Positions 33,651 through 42,318 of a DNA stretch of 64,000 nucleotides are shown here, one piece after another; position 1 is the first letter of the stretch; the number at the start of each line of letters is the position of its first letter. The notes beneath the pieces were generated by a model. The model saw nothing but the letters and a program-made list of their open reading frames with translations. It did no database searches and had not been told where the DNA came from. The translations under genes and the position numbers were made by a program. The stretch comes from an uncultured Chryseobacterium sp. GTDB lineage: Bacteria > Bacteroidota > Bacteroidia > Flavobacteriales > Weeksellaceae. The DNA is taken from positions 1 through 64,000 of the forward strand of contig CAJYGB010000016.1 of assembly GCA_913774355.1 (NCBI GenBank), given 5' to 3'.

Positions 33651-34874
33651 TTAAATAGATCTGAGTAAATTATTTAAAAGTTGAGATTCAATGAAATCCA
33701 GGATATCCTTCGCAACATCATCTTTTGATTTCAATGAAAATTCTTTCTTTTCCGTACGGGTAAATATTTTTATTTTGTTGGTATCGTTCTTAAAGCCGGC
33801 GCCTTCGTCGCGGAGCGAGTTCAGCACGATCATATCCAGGTTTTTCTTTTCAAGCTTGGCTTTGGCATTTTCCTCTTCATTCTGCGTTTCCAGCGCAAAT
33901 CCCACTAAAAACCGATGGCCTTTCTTTTCACCCATTGTTTTAAGAATGTCCGGATTTTTAACCAGTTCGATTGTTAAATGATCATCATTTTTTTTGATCT
34001 TTTCCGTAGCCACTTCCTTCGGAGCGTAATCCGCAACGGCTGCACTCGCGATTCCGATATCCGCCTGATCGTAAAATTCAAAGACTTTGTCCAGCATTTC
34101 CTTTGCAGAGATCACTTTATGCAGTTCAATATTTTTGTCATGAATGGTTTGTGCACTCGGTCCGGAAACAAGAATGACCTTCGCTCCTCTTTTAGAAGCT
34201 TCTTCCGCTAAGGTAAACCCCATTTTTCCGGAAGAATGATTTCCGATAAAACGTACGGGATCAATGGCTTCATAAGTGGGACCAGCTGTGATCAGTACCG
34301 TTTTTCCTTTCAGTGTTTCTTCTTTTGGATTGACACTAAAAAAGCTTTCAATCGCTGTTGCGATGGTTTCCGGTTCCGCCATTCTTCCCTGCCCGACCAG
34401 CCCGCTTGCGAGTTCACCGTTTTCCGCCGGAATAACGATATGGCCATAGCTTTCCGCCAGTTCCAGGTTTTTTGTAGTGGAAGGATGCACATACATATCC
34501 AGATCCATAGCCGGTGCAATGAAAACGGGACATTTTGCCGACATATACGTAGCGATGAGCAGGTTGTCACAGATACCGTGTACCATTTTGGATAAAGTAG
34601 ATGCCGTACAGGGTGCTACCACCATTACATCTGCCCATAAAGCCATATCCACATGGCTGTTCCAGGATCCGTTATCACCATAAAAATCTGAATAAACAGG
34701 ATTTTTAGACAAGGTAGAAATGCTCAACTTCGTCACGAAGTTCTCGGCATCAGGCGTCATAATTACCTGAATTTCCGCTCCTTTTTTGATAAAACCCCTG
34801 ATTAGAAAATGAATTTTATATGCTGCAATTCCTCCGGAAATCGCGATAAGAATTTTTTTACCGGAAAGGCCCAT
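33651..34874 (-). CDS. coaBC: Bifunctional phosphopantothenoylcysteine decarboxylase/synthase
   Basis: 407 residues. The N-terminal CoaC flavoprotein half shows ISGGIAAYK, NSHVDMALWADVMVVAPCTA (active-site His) and FIAPAMDLDMY. The C-terminal CoaB half shows GPTYEAIDPVRFIGNHSSGK and KIKKNDDHLTIELVKNPDIL. Together they convert phosphopantothenate and cysteine into 4-phosphopantetheine. In Flavobacteriia it normally sits between the rpoZ-like gene and DUF4835. Here both junctions are interrupted. Confidence 0.95.
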   Translation of the reverse strand: MGLSGKKILIAISGGIAAYKIHFLIRGFIKKGAEIQVIMTPDAENFVTKLSISTLSKNPVYSDFYGDNGSWNSHVDMALWADVMVVAPCTASTLSKMVHGICDNLLIATYMSAKCPVFIAPAMDLDMYVHPSTTKNLELAESYGHIVIPAENGELASGLVGQGRMAEPETIATAIESFFSVNPKEETLKGKTVLITAGPTYEAIDPVRFIGNHSSGKMGFTLAEEASKRGAKVILVSGPSAQTIHDKNIELHKVISAKEMLDKVFEFYDQADIGIASAAVADYAPKEVATEKIKKNDDHLTIELVKNPDILKTMGEKKGHRFLVGFALETQNEEENAKAKLEKKNLDMIVLNSLRDEGAGFKNDTNKIKIFTRTEKKEFSLKSKDDVAKDILDFIESQLLNNLLRSI

Positions 34875-34978
34875 TCCAATTTTAGTTTTAAGAATACTAA
34901 ATTACTTATTTTTCATGTAATACGTTTAAAAAGTCAGTCTAAAACTATTTCCGATAATTTTCTTCTTTAGTATTGGCC

Positions 34979-35938
34979 TTATCTGATCAGATGATTCAGG
35001 CTGTCAGCCAGCTTTCCGGTAAAGATAGCCGCTCCCCGCCGGTTAAGATGCCCGTTATCATAAACATTCCTGTTGGTATACAGTTCTCTGAATATACTAC
35101 GGGAAGAAAAATCTAAGATTTCTGCACCGGGAATTCCTTTAACTTCCGATAAATCTGAAGGCGTGGAAAAAGGCGGAAGTACAAAGAATAATTTTATTCC
35201 TTTTTTCTGACAGTCTGCGGCCAGAAGCCTGAGCTCGCCAACCAGAGCCGGATTGAGTCTTTTCTTCGGGCTTTTTTCAATTTCTACACGATGCCTGTAA
35301 ATCAGCGTAGTATCTTTCAGATAGACAGCACGCTGTTTTCTTACGCTTATCAGGTTTTTATGATCTTTTTCCAAAGGATAATACCCATTGTTGTAATCTG
35401 TAAATTCATTTATGGTTTTATCCCGTTGTCCCAGTTTTTTAAAGTAAAACATATTCGCAAAAAAATGAGAGACCGATAGAAATGACGAATTCCAGTCGCT
35501 ATTGTGCGCAAAATATTTCAGCTCGAAGTTTACCGTAGGAAGGTCGTGGCAGTATAAGAATTTTTCCGTGTACGCATTAACGTCAAACGGCTGTACATCC
35601 TGAATTTCAAAAAACACATATTTTACATTTTTATGAACATCCGTATGACGGTATTCGTACATGCTTTCGGAAAAGAAGGTTCCGCCGCTTGCCAGGTTGT
35701 AAGCTTTTACCTTGTGAGCCGTAGCAGAATCCAACAGCCCGGTGTTCACCTGGCGGTACATCCTGCTGCTGCCGAAGACGAGCGCATTGTATCCGGCACC
35801 ATGCCGATCGTAGTAATTAACTTTCTGCCTGATGAAATATTCTCCGTACAGCTGATATTTTTTAACGGAAGCCAAGGCAAAACCGATCAGGAAAAGGAAA
35901 ACCAGCCAACATGCTATTTTAATGATAAATTTCTTCAT
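34979..35938 (-). CDS. SGNH/GDSL-like membrane-anchored protein, MBOAT partner
   Basis: 319 residues with an N-terminal membrane segment (about 6-25). The catalytic blocks of SGNH-type esterases can be seen: ALVFGSSRMYRQ (block I Ser) and YDNGHLNRRGA near the end (block V, Asp-x-x-His). It starts 1 nt after the MBOAT stop, so the pair is cotranscribed. By analogy with AlgI/AlgJ/AlgX and DltB/DltD systems it probably transfers or positions an acyl group delivered by the MBOAT protein onto a periplasmic or surface polymer. The polymer is unknown. Confidence 0.75.
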   Translation of the reverse strand: MKKFIIKIACWLVFLFLIGFALASVKKYQLYGEYFIRQKVNYYDRHGAGYNALVFGSSRMYRQVNTGLLDSATAHKVKAYNLASGGTFFSESMYEYRHTDVHKNVKYVFFEIQDVQPFDVNAYTEKFLYCHDLPTVNFELKYFAHNSDWNSSFLSVSHFFANMFYFKKLGQRDKTINEFTDYNNGYYPLEKDHKNLISVRKQRAVYLKDTTLIYRHRVEIEKSPKKRLNPALVGELRLLAADCQKKGIKLFFVLPPFSTPSDLSEVKGIPGAEILDFSSRSIFRELYTNRNVYDNGHLNRRGAAIFTGKLADSLNHLIR

Positions 35939-35939
35939 A

Positions 35940-37373
35940 TTAAAACTGAAAATAAATGAATTCGTTACTGCCGAAATTGGCGTATCGCAGGATGATAAAG
36001 ATGATGACCAGGTACAGAACCCTTCGCAGCCACGGATTGTATTCGCTTATTTCTAACCCGTGAAACTTACGCCTGTTGAGCCATTCTATGATCATCATGA
36101 CGGCAACAAAAGCCAGTACTTTGTAAGGCATCGGGTGAGGTAATGAAAATAAGGTTTTGCCGAATAATCTTTTGATATAAAGAATGGCCTGTAAAACACT
36201 TTCAGAACGGAAAAAGATCCAGGCAAGGCAGACGAGGGAGAATGTAATGAGGATCTGGAAAATTTCCCGGAAGGAAGGAACCAATCGGTTCATAGCGACC
36301 ACTTCAAGATTCTCACGGTTTTTCCCGAATATCAGCAGGGGTAAAAAATAGACGGCATTTAAGCCTCCCCAAATTACGAACGTCCAGTTGGCCCCGTGCC
36401 AGAAGCCACTGACAAGAAAGATGATGAAAGTGTTTCGTATTTTCATCAGCATTCCGCCTTTGCTTCCTCCCAAAGGAATGTACAGGTAATCCCGGAACCA
36501 GGTGGAAAGGGAAATGTGCCACCTTCTCCAAAATTCGGCAATGTCCCTTGAAAAATACGGAAAGGAAAAGTTTTTAAGAAGCTCTATTCCGAACAGGCGT
36601 GATACCCCTAATGCAATATCCGAATACCCTGAAAAATCCCCGTAAATCTGAAAAGCAAACAGGACTGCCCCGATGGCCAGGTTGCTGCTGCTTTCCGTCT
36701 GGTAATGGGTAAAAATCTCATTTACGATCGGGGCACAATTATCTGCAATCACGATTTTTTTGAAAAAGCCCCACAGGATCTGCCGCATTCCGTCGACGGC
36801 CTGCTCATAACTAAAAATCCTTTCTTTCTGGATCTGCGGAAGAAGATGGGTTGCCCTTTCGATAGGTCCGGCAACCAACAGGGGGAAATAGCTTACGAAG
36901 ACGGCATAATCGACCGGATTCCTTTCCGCCGGAATTCTTTTTTTATAAATATCGATGATGTAGGAAAGTCCGTGGAAGGTATAAAAAGAAATACCGATCG
37001 GCAATACGATATGGAGCAGTGTAACATTGACGTGAAAACCGAAACCCTGAAGAAGTTCTGAAAAGCTTTCCGCAAAAAAGTTGTAATATTTAAAGAATCC
37101 CAGAAATCCCAGATTGATCCCGATGCTCAACGTGAGCCAGAATTTTGCTGCATTCTTGGTTTTGCTCTTTTCGATCTGTATTCCGGAAAAGAAGTCTAAG
37201 GCAATAGAAAACATAAGGAGCAACAGAAATCTCCAATCCCAGCATGCATAAAAATAAAGACTGGCAACCAGTAAAAGGATGTTCTGATATTTGTATTTTT
37301 TATTGAAAAAAAACCAATACAGAATAAAGACTGCCGGCAAAAACAGTAAAAAGCTTATAGAATTGAACAGCAC
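35940..37373 (-). CDS. MBOAT-family O-acyltransferase (AlgI-like)
   Basis: 477 residues with about ten membrane segments. MBOAT signatures are the PIGISFYTFHGLSYIIDIYK and YFPLLVAGPIERATHLLPQ blocks, WRRWHISLSTWFRDYLYIPLG-type loop and FWHGANWTF with the catalytic His. It moves acyl groups across the inner membrane for O-acylation of surface polymers. The start codon is GTG (37373); MLFNSISFLLFLP fits the family N-terminus. It forms an operon with the SGNH gene and is insulated from rpoZ by a perfect 16-bp hairpin. Confidence 0.9.
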   Translation of the reverse strand: MLFNSISFLLFLPAVFILYWFFFNKKYKYQNILLLVASLYFYACWDWRFLLLLMFSIALDFFSGIQIEKSKTKNAAKFWLTLSIGINLGFLGFFKYYNFFAESFSELLQGFGFHVNVTLLHIVLPIGISFYTFHGLSYIIDIYKKRIPAERNPVDYAVFVSYFPLLVAGPIERATHLLPQIQKERIFSYEQAVDGMRQILWGFFKKIVIADNCAPIVNEIFTHYQTESSSNLAIGAVLFAFQIYGDFSGYSDIALGVSRLFGIELLKNFSFPYFSRDIAEFWRRWHISLSTWFRDYLYIPLGGSKGGMLMKIRNTFIIFLVSGFWHGANWTFVIWGGLNAVYFLPLLIFGKNRENLEVVAMNRLVPSFREIFQILITFSLVCLAWIFFRSESVLQAILYIKRLFGKTLFSLPHPMPYKVLAFVAVMMIIEWLNRRKFHGLEISEYNPWLRRVLYLVIIFIILRYANFGSNEFIYFQF

Positions 37374-37436
37374 GATATTTCGTTAAATATTACGCCGTAA
37401 AAGTAATAAAAATAAACCCCTGTTTTTATATTAAAA

Positions 37437-37474
37437 AAAACATTCTGTAAAACACATATTTTACAGAATGTTTT
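37437..37474. terminator. Perfect 16-bp hairpin terminator after the rpoZ-like gene
   Basis: AAAACATTCTGTAAAA and TTTTACAGAATGTTTT pair without mismatch around the 6-nt loop CACATA. On the minus strand it follows the rpoZ-like stop by about 50 nt and a long T-run comes after it. Confidence 0.9.
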
Positions 37475-37526
37475 CCTATAATTTATCGAAGCATATTTAA
37501 AATATGTACGATAACAAAAGATGTAC

Positions 37527-37850
37527 TTATTTTCTTTCTTCAGTTTTTCTGAAGTACACATCACCGTTCAACCACTCTTCAATAGCAATAGAAGTGGGTT
37601 TCGGAAGTTTTTCATAATGTTTGGAGATTTCAATCTGCTCTCTGTTTTCAAAAACTTCTTCCAATGTAGAATTGTGCACAGCGAATTCGTCAAGCTTATT
37701 GTGAAGTTCCGTACGGATTTCAGCGTTGATCTGCTCTGCTCTTTTTCCCATGATAACAATCGCTTCGTAGATTGAGCCTACTTTGTCTTCAATCTTATCT
37801 TTGTCGTACGTAATCGTATTTACTTCTGCTTTTGTATCTTTTACACTCAT
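37527..37850 (-). CDS. rpoZ: RNA polymerase omega subunit, Rpb6-like
   Basis: 107 residues. Bacteroidota have a divergent omega subunit of the Rpb6 type, recognised here by GSIYEAIVIMGKRAEQINAE and the following acidic helix. It assists folding and assembly of the beta-prime subunit. It lies 43 nt after bamD with its own -7 box in the gap, so it may be transcribed both with bamD and separately. Confidence 0.88.
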   Translation of the reverse strand: MSVKDTKAEVNTITYDKDKIEDKVGSIYEAIVIMGKRAEQINAEIRTELHNKLDEFAVHNSTLEEVFENREQIEISKHYEKLPKPTSIAIEEWLNGDVYFRKTEERK

Positions 37851-37881
37851 TTTGAGAATATTATTTTTTTATTTAAGTTCG

Positions 37882-37889
37882 CAAATTTA
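37882..37889 (-). promoter_or_regulatory. -7 box of the rpoZ-like gene
   Basis: TAAATTTG on the minus strand within CGTAAATTTGC, shared with the glnA and hemA promoters. It is 31 nt before the ATG and just past the bamD stop. Confidence 0.6.
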
Positions 37890-37893
37890 CGAA

Positions 37894-38889
37894 TTATCTT
37901 TGAATCTTGAAAGTGGCTGCCGGGGGAGGGGTATTTATGGCTGCACTGTCCCTCTGGATCTGCATAGCTTTCTTCTCGGCTTCTACCTGATCTTTTGCCT
38001 GCTGCTCGGTTTTAGACTTTTGTGCATTCTGGGCTTCCAATCTTTTCTGCTTTTCCGTTAAAGCGGCAATCCTGGCTTCGGTATTCTTTTTAACCACGAC
38101 GAAATCTTTCTTTTCTTTTTCAAGTTTTTCCCTGAGGTCTAATGCAGTTTTAGCGACTTCGGTATTCGGCATCTCTTTTTCCACCTGTCTGGTGAAAGCC
38201 AATGCACTTTCTATACGTTCATCTTTCAGGTCATATACGGATTTTGTCGCAAGTTCGTAGCGGGATTTTACGATATAATCATAGATCTGCGGACGAAGCT
38301 TCGTGCTCGGAAAATCTTCAAGTACATTTTCAAAGGTAACATTGGAGGCTTTATAATCCCCCATTTTATAATACTGTTTTGCGTTTTCATACGCTTTGAA
38401 TTCCAGCTTATAAGACAGTTCGTCAATAAGGGTACTGATATTTTTGGATCTTTCCGAATTCGGATAGTTGTTCAGGAAGTCCTGAAGTTCGTTGATCGCG
38501 GTCTGTGTAGTAGATTGGTCCAGGTTATAATCCATCGACCCCTCATAGTAGCATAATGCCGACATATAGGATGCTTCTTCCTTTCTTTTATCCTGAGGAA
38601 AGCTGATCGCGAAATTTTTAAACTGGTTTCCCGCTAATCTGTAATTTTTATCGTAGTAGTTTGCGTATGCAGAATTGAAAACCACATTAGGAGCATCATC
38701 CGTTCCCGCTACAAGGTTCGGAAGCCTGTCGTACAGTGCCAAAGCATTTTTCCACTTCTTTTTAGCAAAGTTTTCGTTGGCTGTCTTCAGGATAAGATTC
38801 TTATCCGCACTTCTCATTGCCTTTTCCTGCTTACTTACACAAGACACCACTACCGCTACAGCAAAAATACCTAAAATATATTTTTTCAT
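37894..38889 (-). CDS. bamD: Outer-membrane assembly lipoprotein BamD
   Basis: 331 residues. A lipoprotein signal ends VVSC (Cys17). TPR-like helical repeats follow (NFAKKKWKNALALYDRLPN, EEASYMSALCYYEGSMDYNL, NELQDFLNNYPNSERSKN), typical of BamD, the essential partner of BamA in beta-barrel insertion. A charged, coiled-coil tail rich in Lys, Gln and Glu (after about 255) is longer than in E. coli and probably disordered. Confidence 0.9.
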   Translation of the reverse strand: MKKYILGIFAVAVVVSCVSKQEKAMRSADKNLILKTANENFAKKKWKNALALYDRLPNLVAGTDDAPNVVFNSAYANYYDKNYRLAGNQFKNFAISFPQDKRKEEASYMSALCYYEGSMDYNLDQSTTQTAINELQDFLNNYPNSERSKNISTLIDELSYKLEFKAYENAKQYYKMGDYKASNVTFENVLEDFPSTKLRPQIYDYIVKSRYELATKSVYDLKDERIESALAFTRQVEKEMPNTEVAKTALDLREKLEKEKKDFVVVKKNTEARIAALTEKQKRLEAQNAQKSKTEQQAKDQVEAEKKAMQIQRDSAAINTPPPAATFKIQR

Positions 38890-38937
38890 ATAAAAAATTC
38901 AACCGTTTTCGGATTACACAGCCGATTTACTAATTTG

Positions 38938-38945
38938 CAAAAATA
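38938..38945 (-). promoter_or_regulatory. -7 box of bamD
   Basis: TATTTTTG on the minus strand, 48 nt before the bamD ATG, followed by CAAAT. Confidence 0.5.
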
Positions 38946-38992
38946 TAACTTTTTTATCAATAGATTTTTTTTTATGATTATTTAACGTAAAT

Positions 38993-39622
38993 TTAGTCGG
39001 CAGCGTATCCTAAAATCGCAAAAACACTCATTAAAAGATTCATCCGTACTTTTTTCTCCGCTTCCTTCGCATAAGTTTCATCGTTTTTATTGGGAACATA
39101 CAGTTCATAAAAGTTGCGGTTGCGAATCACGAATAAAGTAGAGCCGATAATGGTAGTCAGCACATCTTCCGGCTTAGGGGTAAAGGTAAATACACCGGAT
39201 GCCACGCCCTTTTTAATAACTTCATCGAGTTTCTTGACAAACAGCTGATAGAAATCCATCAGTTCATCCTTCACGTGGTCCGTATGGCGCAATTCCTGGG
39301 TAACAAATCCGTGGAAATAATTGTACTTGAATAGCTGGGCGACAATGTATTTAATCATTTCCTTCATCTGCATTTCAGGCTTGCCATCTTTGATGGTATC
39401 GGCAAATCCTGAAAAATTCTCCCTGGTTTTCAGCACACGGTACTGATACAGGTAAGACATCATTTTTTCTTTAGACCCGAAGTAATAGGAGATCATGGCC
39501 ACGTTAATGTTGGCCTTGGAACAGATATCCCTTACCGACGTCCCTTCGTAACCTTTTTTTGCAATCAGCTCTTCAGCAATGTCTAAAATGTGGATTTGTT
39601 TTTCTGTAAATTTTTTCTTCAT
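38993..39622 (-). CDS. TetR/AcrR-family transcriptional regulator
   Basis: 209 residues. The N-terminal helix-turn-helix is classical: HILDIAEELIAKKGYEGTSV, RDICSKANINVAMISYYFGS, KEKMMSYLY. The C-terminal part is a ligand-binding helical domain of unknown specificity. TetR regulators usually repress themselves and a neighbour. A palindrome at 39665-39678, between it and the TatD-like gene, is a good operator candidate. No efflux genes are adjacent. Confidence 0.92.
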   Translation of the reverse strand: MKKKFTEKQIHILDIAEELIAKKGYEGTSVRDICSKANINVAMISYYFGSKEKMMSYLYQYRVLKTRENFSGFADTIKDGKPEMQMKEMIKYIVAQLFKYNYFHGFVTQELRHTDHVKDELMDFYQLFVKKLDEVIKKGVASGVFTFTPKPEDVLTTIIGSTLFVIRNRNFYELYVPNKNDETYAKEAEKKVRMNLLMSVFAILGYAAD

Positions 39623-39664
39623 GAATGCACTTTGAGTAAAGTTAAGGAATTTTTAACGGATTTA

Positions 39665-39678
39665 TAAACGTTCGTTTA
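39665..39678. promoter_or_regulatory. Candidate TetR operator palindrome
   Basis: TAAACG-TT-CGTTTA has perfect 6-bp arms with a 2-nt centre. It lies 43 nt upstream of the TetR-family ATG and 29 nt upstream of a -7 box for the divergent TatD-like gene, as expected for a TetR-type autorepression site. Confidence 0.6.
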
Positions 39679-39706
39679 AGAATTTTACATTAAATATAAA
39701 TTGTGG

Positions 39707-39714
39707 TATTTTTG
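39707..39714 (+). promoter_or_regulatory. -7-like box directly before the TatD-like gene
   Basis: TATTTTTG matches TAnnTTTG but lies only 4 nt before the ATG at 39719. If real, transcription would start at the start codon. Confidence 0.35.
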
Positions 39715-39718
39715 GGAT

Positions 39719-40345
39719 ATGGAATTTTTTGATTTTCATCATCACAAAAGCAATAAGCCGAACGGAATTTACAATCTGGACATGAAATCCCTTCCTCCGG
39801 ATTTCCCATACTCAATAGGCATTCATCCTAAAGATATAGAATCGGATCATATTGACAGACAAATGGAATGGCTCTGCGCGAATATTTCAGAACATTGCTT
39901 TGCCATCGGGGAATGCGGGCTGGATTCTTTTGCAGAAACGGATCAAAAAACCCAGGAAAAAGTTTTCTTAACCCAGATCCGGCTGGCCAATGAAATCAGA
40001 AAACCGATAATCATCCACTGCGTACGGAAATTTTATGAAGTGATTTCCTTAAAAAAGCATGCAGAACAGCCGATGGTCATTCATGGCTTCAATAAAAAAG
40101 AAAGCATTGCAAAAGATTTGCTGAAAAATAATTTTTACCTGAGTTTTGGAAAAGCGGTTTTGTATAATTTATCTTTGCAAAATACTTTGAAAAGTATGCC
40201 TTTAGACAGAATATTCCTGGAAACCGACAATGACGATTTCGATATTGCAGAATTGTACCTGAAGGTTTCAGAGCTTAAAGGAATTTCGCTAGCGGCTTTG
40301 AATAAACAGATTACGGAAAATTTAGAAAGGATAAAAAATGGATAA
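39719..40345 (+). CDS. TatD-family metal-dependent hydrolase, short form
   Basis: 208 residues, shorter than the usual 255-265. The start at 39719 gives MEFFDFHHHK, whose HxH is the first metal site; an upstream ATG at 39701 would add MWYFWD inside the promoter region. Further metal or acid residues are visible in AIGECGLDSF, IIHCVRKF, MVIHGFNKK and FLETDNDD. TatD enzymes are 3-prime exonucleases or deoxyribonucleases. The shortness and divergent sequence leave the substrate open. The end overlaps the tcdA start by 8 nt. Confidence 0.8.
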   Translation: MEFFDFHHHKSNKPNGIYNLDMKSLPPDFPYSIGIHPKDIESDHIDRQMEWLCANISEHCFAIGECGLDSFAETDQKTQEKVFLTQIRLANEIRKPIIIHCVRKFYEVISLKKHAEQPMVIHGFNKKESIAKDLLKNNFYLSFGKAVLYNLSLQNTLKSMPLDRIFLETDNDDFDIAELYLKVSELKGISLAALNKQITENLERIKNG

Positions 40346-41063
40346 ATACTGGTTGGAAAGAACGGAACTTCTGATTAAGGAAGAAGGCTTGGAAAAATTA
40401 AACAAAGCAAACGTTCTGGTTGTAGGATTGGGAGGTGTCGGTTCTTTTGCCGCAGAATTTCTGGCCAGGGCCGGGGTCGGAAAAATGACGGTCGTCGATG
40501 GCGATACGGTAGATATTACCAATGTCAACAGGCAGCTGCCGGCTCTTCATTCCACTGTCGGGAAGCACAAGGTGGACGTGGTGGCTGAAAGGCTTTTAGA
40601 CATCAATCCCCAGCTTCATCTTACCAAGATCAACGAGTTTCTGAATCCTGAAAGAATGGAAGAGGTGCTGGATGCCGACACCTTTGATTTCGTACTGGAC
40701 TGTATCGACAGCGTTACACCCAAATTAAGCTTAATTATTGCGGCAAAAAGAAGAAGAATAAAAATCGTAAGCTCTATGGGAGCCGGCGGCAAAACCGATC
40801 CCAGTAAAGTATTGGTACGTGACATCAGTAAAACCGAACATTGCCATCTTGCCAGACAGATAAGAAAGAGGCTCAGAAAAGTAAAAATCGACAAAGGGAT
40901 CCGATGTGTTTTCGCCAACGATATTCAGGATGAAGAAAGCCTGAAGATGACAGACGGAACCAATTATAAAAGATCTTTCTACGGTACCATAAGCTATATG
41001 CCTGCCATCTTCGGACTTTATGCAGCAGCAGAAGTGATCAATCATCTTATAGAAAAAGATTAA
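40338..41063 (+). CDS. tcdA: tRNA threonylcarbamoyladenosine dehydratase (ThiF/E1-like)
   Basis: 241 residues. It activates t6A37 of tRNA with ATP to form the cyclic ct6A. The nucleotide-binding motif VVGLGGVGSFAAEFLARAG (about 28-46), VDGDTVDITNVNRQ and DFVLDCIDSVTPKLSL are typical of the E1-like fold. SSMGAGGKTDPSKV and SKTEHCHLARQIRKRLRK match the TcdA (CsdL) branch rather than ThiF or MoeB. It overlaps the TatD-like gene. Confidence 0.9.
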   Translation: MDKYWLERTELLIKEEGLEKLNKANVLVVGLGGVGSFAAEFLARAGVGKMTVVDGDTVDITNVNRQLPALHSTVGKHKVDVVAERLLDINPQLHLTKINEFLNPERMEEVLDADTFDFVLDCIDSVTPKLSLIIAAKRRRIKIVSSMGAGGKTDPSKVLVRDISKTEHCHLARQIRKRLRKVKIDKGIRCVFANDIQDEESLKMTDGTNYKRSFYGTISYMPAIFGLYAAAEVINHLIEKD

Positions 41064-41185
41064 TTATTCTTGAATTTCCGGAAATGCTGAAGATGATATG
41101 TTACTGTAAACAGCCTTCAGAAAATGTTATTTAAACACGGACAGGCTGCGTGAAAATAAAATATGCCTTATCTTTATACCCATAC

Positions 41186-41560
41186 ATGACAGACTTCACA
41201 TATCCCAGAGCCGAAAAACTCAAGAAAAATACCGAGATCTCCTTACTTTTTGAAAAAGGTAAATGGAGAACGAACGGGAATCTGAGAATTATTATACTGA
41301 AGGATAAACCTTCAACTCCTGTTGAAAGCACGAAGTTTGCGGTTTCGGTCTCCAAAAAATATTTTAAAAGGGCTGTTCACAGGAACCGTATCAAAAGGCT
41401 GCTGCGCGAATGTTACCGGCTGAACAAAGAGCTGTTTAAAGAGTCTTTCGGAGATAAAACAATGGCCATGCTGTTCTGGGTTTCTCCGGAAATGCCTGAA
41501 AAATTCCAGGAGGTAGAGACGCAATTTATTAAGCTCTGCAAAGCTCAACAAAAATCTTAG
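41186..41560 (+). CDS. rnpA: Ribonuclease P protein component
   Basis: 124 residues from the ATG at 41186 (MTDFTYPRAEKLKKN); the frame extends to a GTG at 41150, which is less like the family. RnpA is the basic protein subunit of RNase P, which matures tRNA 5-prime ends. The RNR motif is clear: FKRAVHRNRIKRLLRECYR. It is not next to rpmH or yidC/yidD here. A near-consensus TATCTTTA lies 8 nt before the ATG. Confidence 0.93.
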   Translation: MTDFTYPRAEKLKKNTEISLLFEKGKWRTNGNLRIIILKDKPSTPVESTKFAVSVSKKYFKRAVHRNRIKRLLRECYRLNKELFKESFGDKTMAMLFWVSPEMPEKFQEVETQFIKLCKAQQKS

Positions 41561-41659
41561 TTTCAGCTTTTACAGTCACTTCTGTAAATCCAGGGATCGA
41601 TATTTAATTTTTATCGTACTTTTCGTATCTTAGGGGAAACAATTAATCTGAAAACTCAC

Positions 41660-42268
41660 ATGTCAGACCACATTCCCTATTTATCTTATCTCCTGAGCGC
41701 TTTTATTGGCATCGGGCTGGCTGCTGCCACGGGCTTCAGGGTATTTCTCCCGATGTTCGCCGTAAGCTTGGCATCTTACCTTCACTGGATCCCGATGAAC
41801 GAAAGTTTTGAGTGGCTTGCCGGGCTGCCTACACTTATTACGACTGGTATTGCCACCGTCGTTGAGATTTTAGCCTATTATATCCCTTTTGTCGATCATT
41901 TGCTGGATACGGTTTCCGTACCCATGGCTACGGTCGCAGGATCGGTTTTATTTGCCAGCCAGTTTACAGAATTGGGAACCTTTCCGCAATGGGCATTGGG
42001 TTTAATTGCAGGCGGCGGAACTGCCATGACGATAAGTTCGGGATTTGCCGGGCTCCGTGCGGCTTCAACGGCCACAACCGGCGGACTGGGAAATTCATTA
42101 GTAGGAACTACGGAAACGGCCGGAGCAGGAATTATGGCCTTCTTGGCGATGGCAGCTCCTGTTATTGCCGCTGTATGCTCGATCATTCTTATCATCGGGA
42201 TGGTATTTTTCGGAAGAAAGCTTTGGCGGAGAATCCGAAAGAATAAAAATGTCACCCGAATCACATAA
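41660..42268 (+). CDS. DUF4126-family membrane protein
   Basis: 202 residues with five or six hydrophobic segments and Gly/Ala-rich helices (GIGLAAATGFRVFLPMFAVS, WALGLIAGGGTAMTISSGFA). It matches the DUF4126 family of unknown function as I recall it. It is an inner-membrane protein, monocistronic, ending at a clean hairpin shared with the convergent small membrane-protein gene. Confidence 0.78.
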   Translation: MSDHIPYLSYLLSAFIGIGLAAATGFRVFLPMFAVSLASYLHWIPMNESFEWLAGLPTLITTGIATVVEILAYYIPFVDHLLDTVSVPMATVAGSVLFASQFTELGTFPQWALGLIAGGGTAMTISSGFAGLRAASTATTGGLGNSLVGTTETAGAGIMAFLAMAAPVIAAVCSIILIIGMVFFGRKLWRRIRKNKNVTRIT

Positions 42269-42271
42269 AAA

Positions 42272-42291
42272 ACGACGAAAAATTTCGTCGT
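42272..42291. terminator. Hairpin between convergent membrane-protein genes
   Basis: ACGACGAAA and TTTCGTCGT pair perfectly around AA. The T tract is weak (ATTATTT) on the plus strand; on the minus strand TTTTTTATG follows. Confidence 0.7.
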
Positions 42292-42318
42292 ATTATTTCA
42301 AGTAAGTTGTTTTTATTT

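Noticed and set aside
37355..37564. 69-codon minus-strand frame overlapping the MBOAT start
   Set aside because: It includes the perfect terminator hairpin at 37437-37474 and overlaps the rpoZ-like 3-prime end; not a plausible gene.
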